Below are positions 1-8,945 of a DNA stretch of 64,000 bases, piece by piece. The translations under genes were made by a program, and so were the position numbers. The DNA is from CAWBRT01 sp963832785 (GTDB lineage Bacteria; Acidobacteriota; Terriglobia; Terriglobales; Acidobacteriaceae). How positions within the stretch are numbered: the first letter of the stretch is position 1; every line of letters starts with the position of its first letter. The notes beneath the pieces were generated by a model, which ran no database searches, was not told the origin of the DNA, and saw nothing but the letters and a program-made list of their open reading frames with translations. Location: positions 124,001-188,000 of the forward strand of contig CAWHVF010000002.1 of assembly GCA_963832785.1 (NCBI GenBank). The letters are read 5' to 3'.

Positions 1-1
1 C

Positions 2-1225
2 ATTGTGACCCGCGCCTGGGAGCGGGTCGAGCTGTTTCGCTCGCGCCTGCAGGAGCGGGGCCTGTCGCCCGATGACATCCGCTCCATCCATGACATTGCC
101 AAGCTGCCATTCACCACCAAGACCGACCTGCGCGACACCTACCCCTTCGGGCTGTTTGCCAGCCCCCTGGGAGAGGTAGTCCGGCTGCACGCCTCCAGCG
201 GCACCACCGGCAAGCCGATCGTCGTGGCTTACACCCAGGAAGACCTGGATGTGTGGACTTCGGTCATGCTGCGCAGCTTCGCCGCCTGCGGGCTGCATCA
301 CGGCGACATCGTCCAGAATGCCTACGGCTACGGGCTTTTCACCGGCGGACTGGGCGCGCACTACGGCGCCGAGGAGCTGGGGGCCACGGTCATTCCCATC
401 TCCGGCGGCAATACCGACCGCCAGATCATGGTGATGAAGGATTTCCGGGCGACCGCCATTTGCTGCACCCCGAGCTACTTCCTGCACATGGTGGAGCGCG
501 CCAGCCAGATGGGGGTTGACGTCCGGCAACTTCCGCTTCGCATTGGCGTCTTCGGCGCCGAGCCCTGGACGGAGTCGCTGCGCAAGCGCATCGAGGAACT
601 GAGCGCCATCGAGGCCTTCGACATCTACGGGCTTTCCGAGATCATAGGCCCGGGCGTAGGCATCGAGTGCCACTGCCATGACGGGCTGCACATCTTCGAA
701 GACCATTTCTATCCGGAGATCGTCGATCCCGAGACGGGTACGCCGCTGCCGGAGGGCGAAGAAGGCGAACTGGTGCTGACCACCCTGAGCAAGCGCGCCA
801 TGCCCATGATCCGCTACCGCACGCGCGACATCACCTCGCTGGTGCCCGGCCCGTGCGCTTGCGGGCGCATGCTGCGGCGCATCCGGCGCATAGGCCGCCG
901 CAGCGACGACATGCTGATCATCCGCGGCGTCAACGTCTTCCCCTCGCAGGTGGAAAGCGCCCTGCTGGAGGTGGAAGGGACGCTGCCGCACTACCAGATC
1001 GTGCTTACCCGCGAGCGCGGACTCGACCAGATGGAAGTGCAGGTCGAGGTGACGCCGCAGACCTTCAGTGACAAGATCGGCGCCCTCGAACAACTGCATG
1101 AGCGCCTGGTAGATGCGCTCGATCAAGTGGTCGGGTTGCGGGCCCAGGTCACGCTGGTCGAACCGCACTCGATCCAGCGCAGTGAAGGCAAAGCAAAACG
1201 TGTAATTGACCGGCGGTCATCATGA
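2..1225 (+). CDS. paaK: Phenylacetate-CoA ligase (5' end outside window)
   Basis: Adenylate-forming enzyme that would make phenylacetyl-CoA (or another aryl-CoA) from the acid, ATP and CoA in the cytoplasm. Counting from the GTG at 5, the P-loop-like SSGTTGKP motif lies at residues 64-71, followed by an IYGLSEI adenylate motif near residue 205 and a C-terminal AMP-binding domain. The reading frame is open to the window edge and about 20-30 residues are missing relative to the usual ~430, so the GTG is probably not the real start. Its stop overlaps the start of the ACT-domain gene (ATGA). In many genomes this pair sits beside indolepyruvate ferredoxin oxidoreductase; those genes are not visible here. 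Substrate is inferred from family only. Confidence 0.9.
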   Translation: MVTRAWERVELFRSRLQERGLSPDDIRSIHDIAKLPFTTKTDLRDTYPFGLFASPLGEVVRLHASSGTTGKPIVVAYTQEDLDVWTSVMLRSFAACGLHHGDIVQNAYGYGLFTGGLGAHYGAEELGATVIPISGGNTDRQIMVMKDFRATAICCTPSYFLHMVERASQMGVDVRQLPLRIGVFGAEPWTESLRKRIEELSAIEAFDIYGLSEIIGPGVGIECHCHDGLHIFEDHFYPEIVDPETGTPLPEGEEGELVLTTLSKRAMPMIRYRTRDITSLVPGPCACGRMLRRIRRIGRRSDDMLIIRGVNVFPSQVESALLEVEGTLPHYQIVLTRERGLDQMEVQVEVTPQTFSDKIGALEQLHERLVDALDQVVGLRAQVTLVEPHSIQRSEGKAKRVIDRRSS

Positions 1226-1653
1226 AAATCCAACAGTTGTCGTTGTTCGCCGAGAACAAACCGGGCACGATCATCGCGCCCTGCCGGCTGCTGGCGAGCG
1301 AAAGCATCAACATTCGGGCGCTGTCGCTGGCCGACACGCAACGCTACGGTATTTTGCGCATGATCGTCTCCGACTGGCAAAAGGCCACCAGCCTGCTGGA
1401 GAGCCATGGCTTCCTGGTCAAAGTCACCGAGGTGCTGGCGGTGGAGGTGCCGGACCGTCCGGGAGGCCTGGCGCACGTCCTTGAGATCTTCGAGGGTACA
1501 ACCATCAATATCGAATACATGTACGCCTTCCCGTTCGGCAACGGCGATAAGGCGATTCTCATCTTCCGCTTCGGCGATACCGACGCGGCCATAGAGCGGC
1601 TGCAGGCGGCCGGCATCAACGTGCTGGAAAGCGGCGCCGTGTATAACAAGTAG
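1222..1653 (+). CDS. Tandem ACT-domain protein coupled to paaK
   Basis: A 143-residue protein made of two ACT-like halves (about residues 1-70 and 72-143), each starting with a beta-strand and a V/A-DRPG or NKPG turn. ACT domains bind small ligands, usually amino acids, and regulate partner enzymes. The start ATG overlaps the paaK stop by four bases, so translation is very likely coupled and the protein may sense an aromatic amino acid or modulate the ligase. No catalytic domain is present. The pairing of PaaK with an ACT protein is common in bacteria; the ligand is not predictable from sequence. Confidence 0.85.
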   Translation: MKIQQLSLFAENKPGTIIAPCRLLASESINIRALSLADTQRYGILRMIVSDWQKATSLLESHGFLVKVTEVLAVEVPDRPGGLAHVLEIFEGTTINIEYMYAFPFGNGDKAILIFRFGDTDAAIERLQAAGINVLESGAVYNK

Positions 1654-1684
1654 GGAATAGTCGGCCCGCAAATACAGTGGCTGT

Positions 1685-2497
1685 TCACCGGCGGGGATTT
1701 GAGCCATCCTGCTTAAAGTCCGGCTGCACCTTGCCCAAACCTGTTTTCCGGTCAGCGTTCTCTCGATGGGCGGCCGTCCCCCACGCGTAACATAAGCCGT
1801 GGCCTGGGATAGAAACGTTGGGGTGATAACCACTAGGCATCAGCACCACATCGCCCTCCCGCACCGGAGTTACCATTTCCGGATATTCTGTATTGTCGTA
1901 TACCAGCTGCAGGGCGAATGCCGGCGCGGGCATATTGAAGTACACATACATCTCTTCCAATGCCGCAGCGTGTTCGTGAGGCGGCCAACTCGCCCAGTTA
2001 CCCGGCTCCGAGTAGGTGAAACCGGCAGCCAATCTTCCGGTATTGACGTTCTTCCCGAAAAGAACATGGTGGTGGCGCCGCGATTGGCCAGGAATGCCCG
2101 AGTCGTACCTCAGAGCCGGATCTTGGCAAATTTCCGCGTAGGAAACAAACTGCAGGGGATAATGGTGTTCCACATCCGCTGAAAATTCCACCAGATCGAC
2201 CTGAGTATTGGTTACAACCTCCGGTTGACTGTCGCGCGGAACGTAAATGGCATCATATTGACCCAACAAAAACGATTGGCTGTCAACCCTGACCGTAGCC
2301 GAGCCCGACAGGCAGATCAGCCCCGTTTCGCGGTTGGCGGTAGCAAACTGCACTCCTGACACCGAAGGGTCGAGGATGATGCGGCCGTAGGCTAAGTGCC
2401 GGTTCGTACTGTTGTCGGGAGTAACGCTAAGCTGGCGACCGATTTTGTTGTTGGTTTTCCGAAAAACCATTTTTCCAAGGGGAAATTGTGTCGGCAC
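1685..2497 (-). CDS. IolB-like 5-deoxy-glucuronate isomerase family protein
   Basis: A 270-residue bicupin of the KduI/IolB family. The second cupin has the IolB-like signature GNWASWPPHEH followed by EEMYVYFN, supplying the metal-binding His/His/Glu set, and a further His occurs in SGYHPNV. IolB isomerises 5-deoxy-glucuronate to a keto sugar acid in inositol catabolism. No other iol gene is present here, so the true substrate may be another sugar acid or uronate. The GTG start at 2497 is chosen because a strong AAGGAGG lies eight bases upstream. The gene follows the homocitrate-synthase-like gene on the same strand with about 100 bp between them. Confidence 0.75.
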   Translation of the reverse strand: MPTQFPLGKMVFRKTNNKIGRQLSVTPDNSTNRHLAYGRIILDPSVSGVQFATANRETGLICLSGSATVRVDSQSFLLGQYDAIYVPRDSQPEVVTNTQVDLVEFSADVEHHYPLQFVSYAEICQDPALRYDSGIPGQSRRHHHVLFGKNVNTGRLAAGFTYSEPGNWASWPPHEHAAALEEMYVYFNMPAPAFALQLVYDNTEYPEMVTPVREGDVVLMPSGYHPNVSIPGHGLCYAWGTAAHRENADRKTGLGKVQPDFKQDGSNPRR

Positions 2498-2603
2498 TTC
2501 CCGCCTCCTTAAATTTCAAGAGTTGCCATAAGCTGCGATATGTCTCTCACCAAGTCCAGGTCGCGCAGCATGCCAAGCGCGGCGCCTTGTTGTCCTTAAG
2601 AAT

Positions 2604-3794
2604 CTACCTTCCTCTCACTTCCTGAACTAGCATCTTGAATTCGCCGAGGGTTACCACCCCGCGCTTTTGCGCGCCGAGTCGCTTGACCTCAGCCAGCAGA
2701 TCATCGATTCTTTCGGCGGAGACCTCGGTGCCGATCTGACCCAGAGCGTACTCAATGGATTTTCGGCCACTCTTCTTGCTCAGGTAGACGTCGCGCTTGC
2801 GGTCCACCAGTTCGGGGGCATAGCCCTCGACCGATGGCGGATACACCATCAATTGCGCCACCACCGAGCCGGTCTCCTTCACCCAAACGGTGTCACCTAC
2901 CACCGACTTGAGCGGCGAAACCGGAATGCGGCTAATCTCCTGCACAAGCTTGCTGAGGGAATAGAGGCGATCCAGCCTGACGTTGGTTTTGACTCCGTAG
3001 AGACCAGTCAGAGCCAAAGCCATCTCGGCGATGTCGGCATTGCCGCTCTTCTCGCCCAGCCCGTTGACGGTGACGTGAGCCGAGTCGGCGCCCGCTTTCA
3101 GGCCGGCGATGGTGCAGGCTGCAGCCAAACCGAAGTCGTTATGGCAGTGGACGGCCAGCGGAACGTTTACCCACTCCTTCACCTGCCTGGTGAGATAGAA
3201 CATGGCTTCGGGCGTAGCCACGCCCAGTGTATCCACCAGGACCAATTCGTCCGCCCCACATTCCTTGGCGGCCGCCTCGTAAGCCTGTTTGAGAAAGCGC
3301 AGCTCGGCCCGCGAAGCGTCCACGGCAAAAAAGGCGACGTAAAGCCCCTGCTCTTTGGCAAAGCGAACGGCGGCACGAATCCGTTTCAGCACCGTTTCCT
3401 CATTTAGTTCCCAGGCCCGCATCTTGGCTGGACTGACCGAGATTTCGCAGACTACCGCCCCGACGCCGGTTTCCAGGCAAATCTTGATGTCGTTAACATT
3501 GCAGCGGGCGAAGCCCCAGACCTCGGAGCCTTTCACTTGCCTGACGATCTCGGCCACGGCCTGCTTGTCCTCCGGCGTGCTGGCCGGAAAACCCGCCTCA
3601 ATGCGGTCCAGGCCCGCCTCGGCCAGCGCCTTGGCGATGCGCACTTTGTCCTCTATGGCGATGCTGACGCCAATCGACTGCTCGCCATCGCGCAGCGTCG
3701 TGTCGTACAGTTTGATATCTTTTCGAAGATGGATGAGTTCGCGACTAACTTCGGGAATCGTGTTGTAAGGGCTGAGCCACCACTGTTCGGACAT
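2604..3794 (-). CDS. Homocitrate synthase / isopropylmalate synthase family enzyme (DRE-TIM)
   Basis: A 396-residue DRE-TIM metalloenzyme. DTTLRDGEQ lies at residues 31-39, the metal-binding HCHND at 216-220 and GLGEKSGNA at about 245-253, followed by a ~110-residue linker domain with a SKKSGR motif resembling GKHSGR of NifV/LeuA. Family members condense acetyl-CoA with a 2-oxo acid. The linker segment usually read as ESGIHVDG is here ETGSVVAQ, so the conserved His is absent and the reaction may differ. There is no C-terminal LeuA regulatory domain. The ATG at 3794 has GGAG about seven bases upstream; an upstream extension to 3869 lacks support. It is divergent from iclR, suggesting co-regulation with the citryl-CoA-type operon. 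Confidence 0.8.
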   Translation of the reverse strand: MSEQWWLSPYNTIPEVSRELIHLRKDIKLYDTTLRDGEQSIGVSIAIEDKVRIAKALAEAGLDRIEAGFPASTPEDKQAVAEIVRQVKGSEVWGFARCNVNDIKICLETGVGAVVCEISVSPAKMRAWELNEETVLKRIRAAVRFAKEQGLYVAFFAVDASRAELRFLKQAYEAAAKECGADELVLVDTLGVATPEAMFYLTRQVKEWVNVPLAVHCHNDFGLAAACTIAGLKAGADSAHVTVNGLGEKSGNADIAEMALALTGLYGVKTNVRLDRLYSLSKLVQEISRIPVSPLKSVVGDTVWVKETGSVVAQLMVYPPSVEGYAPELVDRKRDVYLSKKSGRKSIEYALGQIGTEVSAERIDDLLAEVKRLGAQKRGVVTLGEFKMLVQEVRGR

Positions 3795-3890
3795 ATTTAC
3801 GCTCCATAGTTCGAAATTGCGCAATCGGGCGACTACCATGCCGTTTATCGAGCACCACCCGACTGCCAACTTGCTGAAATCGGCACAGCC

Positions 3891-3906
3891 AGCAGTTGCA
3901 ACTGCT
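3891..3906. promoter_or_regulatory. Perfect 16-bp palindrome in the divergent iclR / homocitrate-synthase-like spacer
   Basis: AGCAGTTGCAACTGCT is its own reverse complement. It sits 96 bp from the start of the minus-strand enzyme gene and about 115 bp from the iclR start, followed by two copies of GGTGTAA (about 3914-3937). Dimeric regulators such as IclR proteins bind palindromes, so this is a plausible operator for autoregulation and control of the divergent gene. No binding data exist; this is inference from symmetry and position. Confidence 0.45.
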
Positions 3907-4020
3907 TAAGTGCCGGTGTAACCTTCACAGGTGTAAGTTGCATACCTAACGGAATTGCGTCTTCTCAACAGAAAGCCGACTGTCACACCTCGGCAATGTA
4001 CACAATCAAGGGAGTACCGC

Positions 4021-4869
4021 TTGGATCGATCGTCCAGAGGCGATAACACGAATCGTTCGCTTGAGAAAGCTCTGCGCGTACTTTTGGCTCTGGGAAATGC
4101 CGCCCAGGAATGCGGCATAACCGATCTTTGCAAGAGCACGGGATATCCGCTAGGAACAATGTCTCGGATCATCGCCACTCTCGCAAAGATGCGGTTTGTA
4201 GATCAGAATCCCACGACCAAGAAGTACGCTCTTGGCCCGGCCATCACTCGGCTGGCCACCAATACTTCCGAACTTACAATTCTTCGCAGCGTAGCCCAGC
4301 CGATTTTGACCGAACTGCGTAACCGGACGGGGGAGACCAGCCATCTGTACGTTCGTAGAGGTGTCTACCGGGAACATGCCTGCTTTGTCGAATGCTTTCA
4401 AGAGCTGCGTACCAGCGGAACGATTGGCGACCGGGTTCCTATTCATGCCGGAGCTGCCTCCCGCGTGCTATGGGCCTTCGATGACAATGAAGACATTCAC
4501 GCACTCCTGGATTCATTGGAGCTGGCGCCGGTGACGGCAAATACCGTCATCGATAAGGCGCAACTCCTGAAGGAAGCAAACAAAATTCGCAAGCAGGGGT
4601 TTGCGGTTAGCTTCGGCGAAAGAAACCCCTCGATCGGCGCCATTGCCGCCCCTGTTTTTGCTCAGGGTCAAAAGGTTGTGGCATCGGTCAGCGTCTCAAT
4701 GCCAAGTGCCCGGTACACGCCTGAGCACGTGCAGCAGCTCATCCCCGAAGTAACTCAGGCCGCGAAGCAGTTGTCCAAGGTACTTTCGGGAAGCTTCTAC
4801 CGGCAGACAAGATCGAAGAGCGCGGACCCGCAGGCAAACCCCAACCCTCGCCGTCCGCCGGTATTCTGA
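4021..4869 (+). CDS. IclR-family transcriptional regulator
   Basis: A 282-residue regulator with an N-terminal winged helix-turn-helix (NRSLEKALRVLLAL through the KKYALGP wing) and a C-terminal GAF-like effector domain ending in the SFGERNPSIGAIAAPVF region typical of IclR. Such proteins usually control catabolism of an aromatic or organic acid that is itself the ligand. The TTG at 4021 is preferred because GGGAG lies about six bases upstream; the frame extends to a TTG at 3955 without a ribosome site. It lies between the homocitrate-synthase-like gene and the MFS/citryl-CoA-type genes, so it is the obvious candidate controller of both. The C-terminal tail is Pro/Arg-rich. Confidence 0.88.
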   Translation: MDRSSRGDNTNRSLEKALRVLLALGNAAQECGITDLCKSTGYPLGTMSRIIATLAKMRFVDQNPTTKKYALGPAITRLATNTSELTILRSVAQPILTELRNRTGETSHLYVRRGVYREHACFVECFQELRTSGTIGDRVPIHAGAASRVLWAFDDNEDIHALLDSLELAPVTANTVIDKAQLLKEANKIRKQGFAVSFGERNPSIGAIAAPVFAQGQKVVASVSVSMPSARYTPEHVQQLIPEVTQAAKQLSKVLSGSFYRQTRSKSADPQANPNPRRPPVF

Positions 4870-5032
4870 ACTTAACAGCAGTCGAAGCTAGCCGGCAGCC
4901 GCCCGGCTTTTTTCCCGCAACTGCGCCGCCTAACAATGCAGCCGCAGCCGAAGCACAAAACTAACTTTTGCCGCCAGACGAATCGCGCCAGCCGCAACGC
5001 CGCACGTCGCTAGGGCGTAAAGGCGCACTTCC

Positions 5033-6355
5033 CTAATTCGTGTCCCTCAGGGGCAGGTCAGGCCGGACAAATATCCAGCTTATTGCCCCAATTATGCCCA
5101 TGCCGGCTGTGGCAATGATTGCCGTCTGCCAGTCGTATCGGCTGGCTATCCACGCGATCAATATAGGCCCGAGCCCGCCACCGATGAGTTGGCCCCAAAA
5201 GTTCATCCATCCGGTTACGGTTCCGCCAAATCTGCCTCCGATCTCGGTACATGAGGCCCACGATGCGTTAAAAGAGACTCCCATGCAAAACAGAGAGCCC
5301 GACAACCAAGCGAGGGTAAACCACCGGCTGCTGCTTACGGCGGTCATGTAGAGTCCCCCGCAACACAGTAACAGGCCCATTCCTCCAAACCATGCGCGGA
5401 CTACTGATGTGCTCCAGCGATTACGGATGAACATGTCGGATGCAAATCCGCCGATCATGCCGCCCGCCGCCGGGCCGGCGAATACAAAAGCAGCGGCCAT
5501 GCCCATCTCCTTCAAGGAGAAATGACGGGCTTCCAAGAGGTATACCGGCAACCACGCAATGAAAACATAGTTGATGAAGTTGGCGGCTACAGCAGGAACC
5601 GCCACCGCCCAGAACTGGCTGGACCTGAAAAACGTCTTCCAGGGAGCCAAGCCCTTTTTGGCGGGCGCGCTGCCTTTTCCCTCCAGGATGTAATCGAGCT
5701 CGGCTGCGTTCACGAACTTACTCTCGCGCGGGTGGGTCCGAAGCAACACATAATAGGCAGCCGCAATCACCAATCCGGCGACACCATATGAAACAAAAAC
5801 CGTGCGCCATCCCCAGTTCGCGAGAATGATCACCGACAGCGGCATTCCGATGATTTGGCCGATGCAGGAGCCGGTAACCAGAAACGCGCTGGCGCCCCCT
5901 CTTTCCTTCCTCGGGAACCAGTTTCCAAAGGCTCCATTCAGGCCCGGATACACGGGGGATTCGCCGATACCAAAGATGCCGCGAACGACGATCCAGGTTG
6001 AGAACTTACCGCAGAACGCCGTCAAGGACGTAAACACAGACCACCACACCACCGCCAGCGGAATCACCCGGCGATGCCCCCAGCCCTCGGTCAACATGCC
6101 GGAGGGTATCTGGAACAATGCATAACTGACAAAGAACGCGGTTTGCATTGCGCCTATCTGGACCTTCGAGAAATTAAACTCTTTGATAATCGACGGCACG
6201 GCTACCGAGAGGTTCACCCTGTCCATGAATGACATGAACGTCAGCAGCAGGGCGAATGCCGCCAGCATCCATCGGTAATTCGTTCGCTTCTGTTGAACTG
6301 TGTGCTGGCCACCCTCGACGAGTTCGCCCGTAGAAGGAGTAGTAGGCGTTGCCAT
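5033..6355 (-). CDS. MFS transporter, anion:cation symporter (ACS) type
   Basis: A roughly 440-residue inner-membrane carrier with 12 predicted hydrophobic segments. The N-terminal MDRVNLSVAVPSI stretch, GWGHRRVIPL loop and GIGESPVYPG motif are typical of the ACS family, which imports sugar acids such as glucarate and galactonate or other organic anions with protons. The ATG at 6355 has AGGATGG five bases upstream and is preferred over an in-frame extension to 6478. It is the last gene of the minus-strand run starting at the sdhA-like gene, and one of two MFS carriers there, so it probably brings in the substrate or exports a product. The exact substrate cannot be read from sequence. Confidence 0.85.
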   Translation of the reverse strand: MATPTTPSTGELVEGGQHTVQQKRTNYRWMLAAFALLLTFMSFMDRVNLSVAVPSIIKEFNFSKVQIGAMQTAFFVSYALFQIPSGMLTEGWGHRRVIPLAVVWWSVFTSLTAFCGKFSTWIVVRGIFGIGESPVYPGLNGAFGNWFPRKERGGASAFLVTGSCIGQIIGMPLSVIILANWGWRTVFVSYGVAGLVIAAAYYVLLRTHPRESKFVNAAELDYILEGKGSAPAKKGLAPWKTFFRSSQFWAVAVPAVAANFINYVFIAWLPVYLLEARHFSLKEMGMAAAFVFAGPAAGGMIGGFASDMFIRNRWSTSVVRAWFGGMGLLLCCGGLYMTAVSSSRWFTLAWLSGSLFCMGVSFNASWASCTEIGGRFGGTVTGWMNFWGQLIGGGLGPILIAWIASRYDWQTAIIATAGMGIIGAISWIFVRPDLPLRDTN

Positions 6356-6481
6356 AGTAACCATCCTGTGCAAGATGTGGACATCGTGGCCCGGATTCCC
6401 TAGTGCAGCTTGCGTATCGTGATCCGCCGACCGAGCCGCTTTACGTCGCTCTCTGCGTGCGCTCGCGGCTCGCTGCAACGG

Positions 6482-7207
6482 TCAGCAGGAAGAAACCTTC
6501 ATCGTCGTCGCCTCGCCGGAGGCCTGGAAACGGTAAGTGAGGGTGATTGTGTACGGCTCCAGATATGTCACCGCTCCGCTGGCCGCGTCATAGCGGAACG
6601 GACGGTCATGCGCTGGATAGATAATGCCTCCCATGGCGGCCAGCGCGCGCATATTGTCGTCCGCCAGCTTTTGGTTGAACCAGCCCCTCTCATGCCCGGA
6701 CTTGAGGAATCTGGCGTGCGGAATCGCGTCGCCGGCAATGATGTGCGTTTCCGCGCCATCCGTAACCTTGACCGCCAGCATGCCGGCCGTGTGTCCCGGA
6801 GCCGGGATGAGCTGCACGCCTTCCTCGATCTCCTCGTTACCCTCGACAAAAGTTACCTTGTGCGAGCGCAGCGCGTCGACCATGAACCCCGGCGTGCCGG
6901 CATCTCTCAACTTTTCGTTTCCCGCGTAGGCATATTCGCGAGAGCTGACAATCACCTCCGCTCCCTTGAACGGGTCCAGAAATAGAGCGTGGTCCCAGTG
7001 CAGGTGGGAGAGAATGACTTTGTGTATGTCTTTGGGTGCGAGGCTGTAGGAACGCAAGTTATCGAGCATTTGGTGCCTGATCGAAAACGGGCCGACATCG
7101 TACAAGGTGTTGAAGCGCCCCTGGATCAGAACGATGGTTGGGATCCCCAGCATCGCCCTGTCAGTAGTTATTGGGCAGCCGGTCATGATGATCTTCACGC
7201 AGGTCAT
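6482..7207 (-). CDS. Metallo-beta-lactamase-fold hydrolase (lactonase-like)
   Basis: A 241-residue cytoplasmic MBL-fold protein. The metal site HLHWDH is near residue 70, with further ligands in APGHTAG, AGDAIPH and PAHD. The size and order resemble the AHL-lactonase/glyoxalase II branch that hydrolyses lactones or thioesters. Inside an organic-acid operon it could open a lactone or hydrolyse a CoA thioester rather than act in quorum quenching. The ATG at 7207 has AGGA about eight bases upstream; an extension to 7306 has no ribosome site. It lies between two MFS genes with spacers of about 130 and 220 bp. Confidence 0.8.
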   Translation of the reverse strand: MTCVKIIMTGCPITTDRAMLGIPTIVLIQGRFNTLYDVGPFSIRHQMLDNLRSYSLAPKDIHKVILSHLHWDHALFLDPFKGAEVIVSSREYAYAGNEKLRDAGTPGFMVDALRSHKVTFVEGNEEIEEGVQLIPAPGHTAGMLAVKVTDGAETHIIAGDAIPHARFLKSGHERGWFNQKLADDNMRALAAMGGIIYPAHDRPFRYDAASGAVTYLEPYTITLTYRFQASGEATTMKVSSC

Positions 7208-7426
7208 AGTAGTTTCCTTTCTTCTCCGAGAAAGTGGCGGTGAGAGAGCCGCATGCCCGGCGACTGCCGGGCCGCGCTCAGATGCACACGATGCCACCGC
7301 CAACATGATCGCTCCAGCATGCCCACTCCACGTAACTGTGCAAGATACTCATATACGTTCTATGTTTGCGTAGCCTCCAATTCACAGAGCTATTGAACCC
7401 CCATTGCGGACGACCAACCAGATGCG

Positions 7427-8758
7427 CTACTCGGCCGTCGCAGCCACCGCTTTCGACTCCCCCGGCTTGCCCGTGTACGTACCTTCTTTGATGAAGCAGG
7501 TAACAAGCGCGCCCAGTGCGGAAAAGGTTGCGAACAACAGGAACACTCGGTCGTAGGAAATACCGGTCGCGGTTGTTCTGACCAGGAATCCGGCGATCAT
7601 CGGCGAAATCAGCGATCCAAGCATCCCGATGCAGATCGTCACGCCAACCACCCCGCCAACCACTTCCTTGGGATAACGGATTTGCGGATAGGCGTTTACC
7701 ACGCCCCAGACTAAGTTCCAGAAGAAGCCCGTCAGCAGCAGCATCCCAATCAGGGTTGCGACATGTCCCTTGGGAACGTGGCCAATATACATAAATATCG
7801 GGATTGAGCTCAGGAACGAGATAAGCGCCACCGGCTTGGTTCGATGGAAAACCTTGTCCATCAAGAACCCGCCGAGATTCGTCGAAAAGAACGCCAGCAC
7901 ATAGGGGAGCGCATACATCATGCCCATCTTCTTCAGGTCGAGCCCATGCTGCTCATACAGGAACGACGACAGCCACGACAGAATTCCCCAGCTCACGGCG
8001 AGGATAAAGAACTGCTGCATCGCCCAGAGCCAGAGACTTGGGTCCTTCATAACCCATTTCATGCTGGCTTTATGTCCAGTAGCCTGCTCGGAAACCACAC
8101 CGGCTTTGATGTAGTCGTATTCATCCTGCTTCAGTCTGCCGCGTTTCAACATTTCGTCAGGCTTATTGCTTACCAAGTAGAAGAGCAAGAACATGCCTAC
8201 GACGCCTGGTATGGCAAGCAGATAGAACACCGGGCGCCAGCTGCCGAGCACGGTGGCGAGATACGTTACCAGGGGAGCGACAACAATTGGGGCAAATTGC
8301 CAACTCGACGACATGAAACCCATGGCTCGGCCCTTCTCATTCTTCGGCATCCAGTCGGCAATCGTTCTGCAAGCAGGCGCAAAATGATGGCCTTCAGCCA
8401 GCCCCAGGCCAAGTCGAATTGCTACCAACTGCGCAAAGCTACGAACGAAGCCCGTGACAAAGGTAACGCAGGTAAAGGCGGTGATCGCGATCGCCATGAC
8501 TTTGCGCGGGCCGAACTTGTCGGCCAGGAGCCCGGCGCTTACCTGGGCGATGGCGTAAGCGAAGAAGAAGATGGAAGCCGCGAATCCGACCTGTTGATGC
8601 GTCAAGTGCAGATCCTGCCGGATTACAGGAAGGAAGGTCAGAACACTGAGTCGGTCGAAGTAGTTAATGACATACAGCAGCCACAGTATGAACAGCACCA
8701 CCTGCCGATACCCCCAGGGTCTCCTCGGCGCGGTATTGTCGCTCTTCTCTACGTACAT
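7427..8758 (-). CDS. MFS transporter, organic-anion type
   Basis: A 443-residue membrane carrier with 12 predicted helices. INYFDRLSVLTFLPVI in helix 1, ADKFGPRKV in the 2-3 loop and LGLAEGHHFAPACRTIADW in helix 4 place it in the ACS-like branch of the MFS. The ATG at 8758 has AGGA upstream. It follows the citryl-CoA-lyase-like gene by about 190 bp in the same direction, so it probably imports the acid processed by the cluster or an intermediate. It differs in sequence from the second MFS gene at 5033-6355, so the two may handle different compounds or directions. Confidence 0.85.
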   Translation of the reverse strand: MYVEKSDNTAPRRPWGYRQVVLFILWLLYVINYFDRLSVLTFLPVIRQDLHLTHQQVGFAASIFFFAYAIAQVSAGLLADKFGPRKVMAIAITAFTCVTFVTGFVRSFAQLVAIRLGLGLAEGHHFAPACRTIADWMPKNEKGRAMGFMSSSWQFAPIVVAPLVTYLATVLGSWRPVFYLLAIPGVVGMFLLFYLVSNKPDEMLKRGRLKQDEYDYIKAGVVSEQATGHKASMKWVMKDPSLWLWAMQQFFILAVSWGILSWLSSFLYEQHGLDLKKMGMMYALPYVLAFFSTNLGGFLMDKVFHRTKPVALISFLSSIPIFMYIGHVPKGHVATLIGMLLLTGFFWNLVWGVVNAYPQIRYPKEVVGGVVGVTICIGMLGSLISPMIAGFLVRTTATGISYDRVFLLFATFSALGALVTCFIKEGTYTGKPGESKAVAATAE

Positions 8759-8945
8759 AATGTGTGTCCTGCCTTTCGTGCGATTTGATTTGCGGCTTTC
8801 GCGAAACGCAGATACTGCCCGGCACTTTGCCAACCGGGACAGCCTGAATCACACCCAAAGGTACAGTTACTGCTTATGGTTCTTCATTCACATTTAGCGC
8901 CGGGTGCCGGCCAGTCCTTCCGCCGGACCACAACGCGCTCTATCC

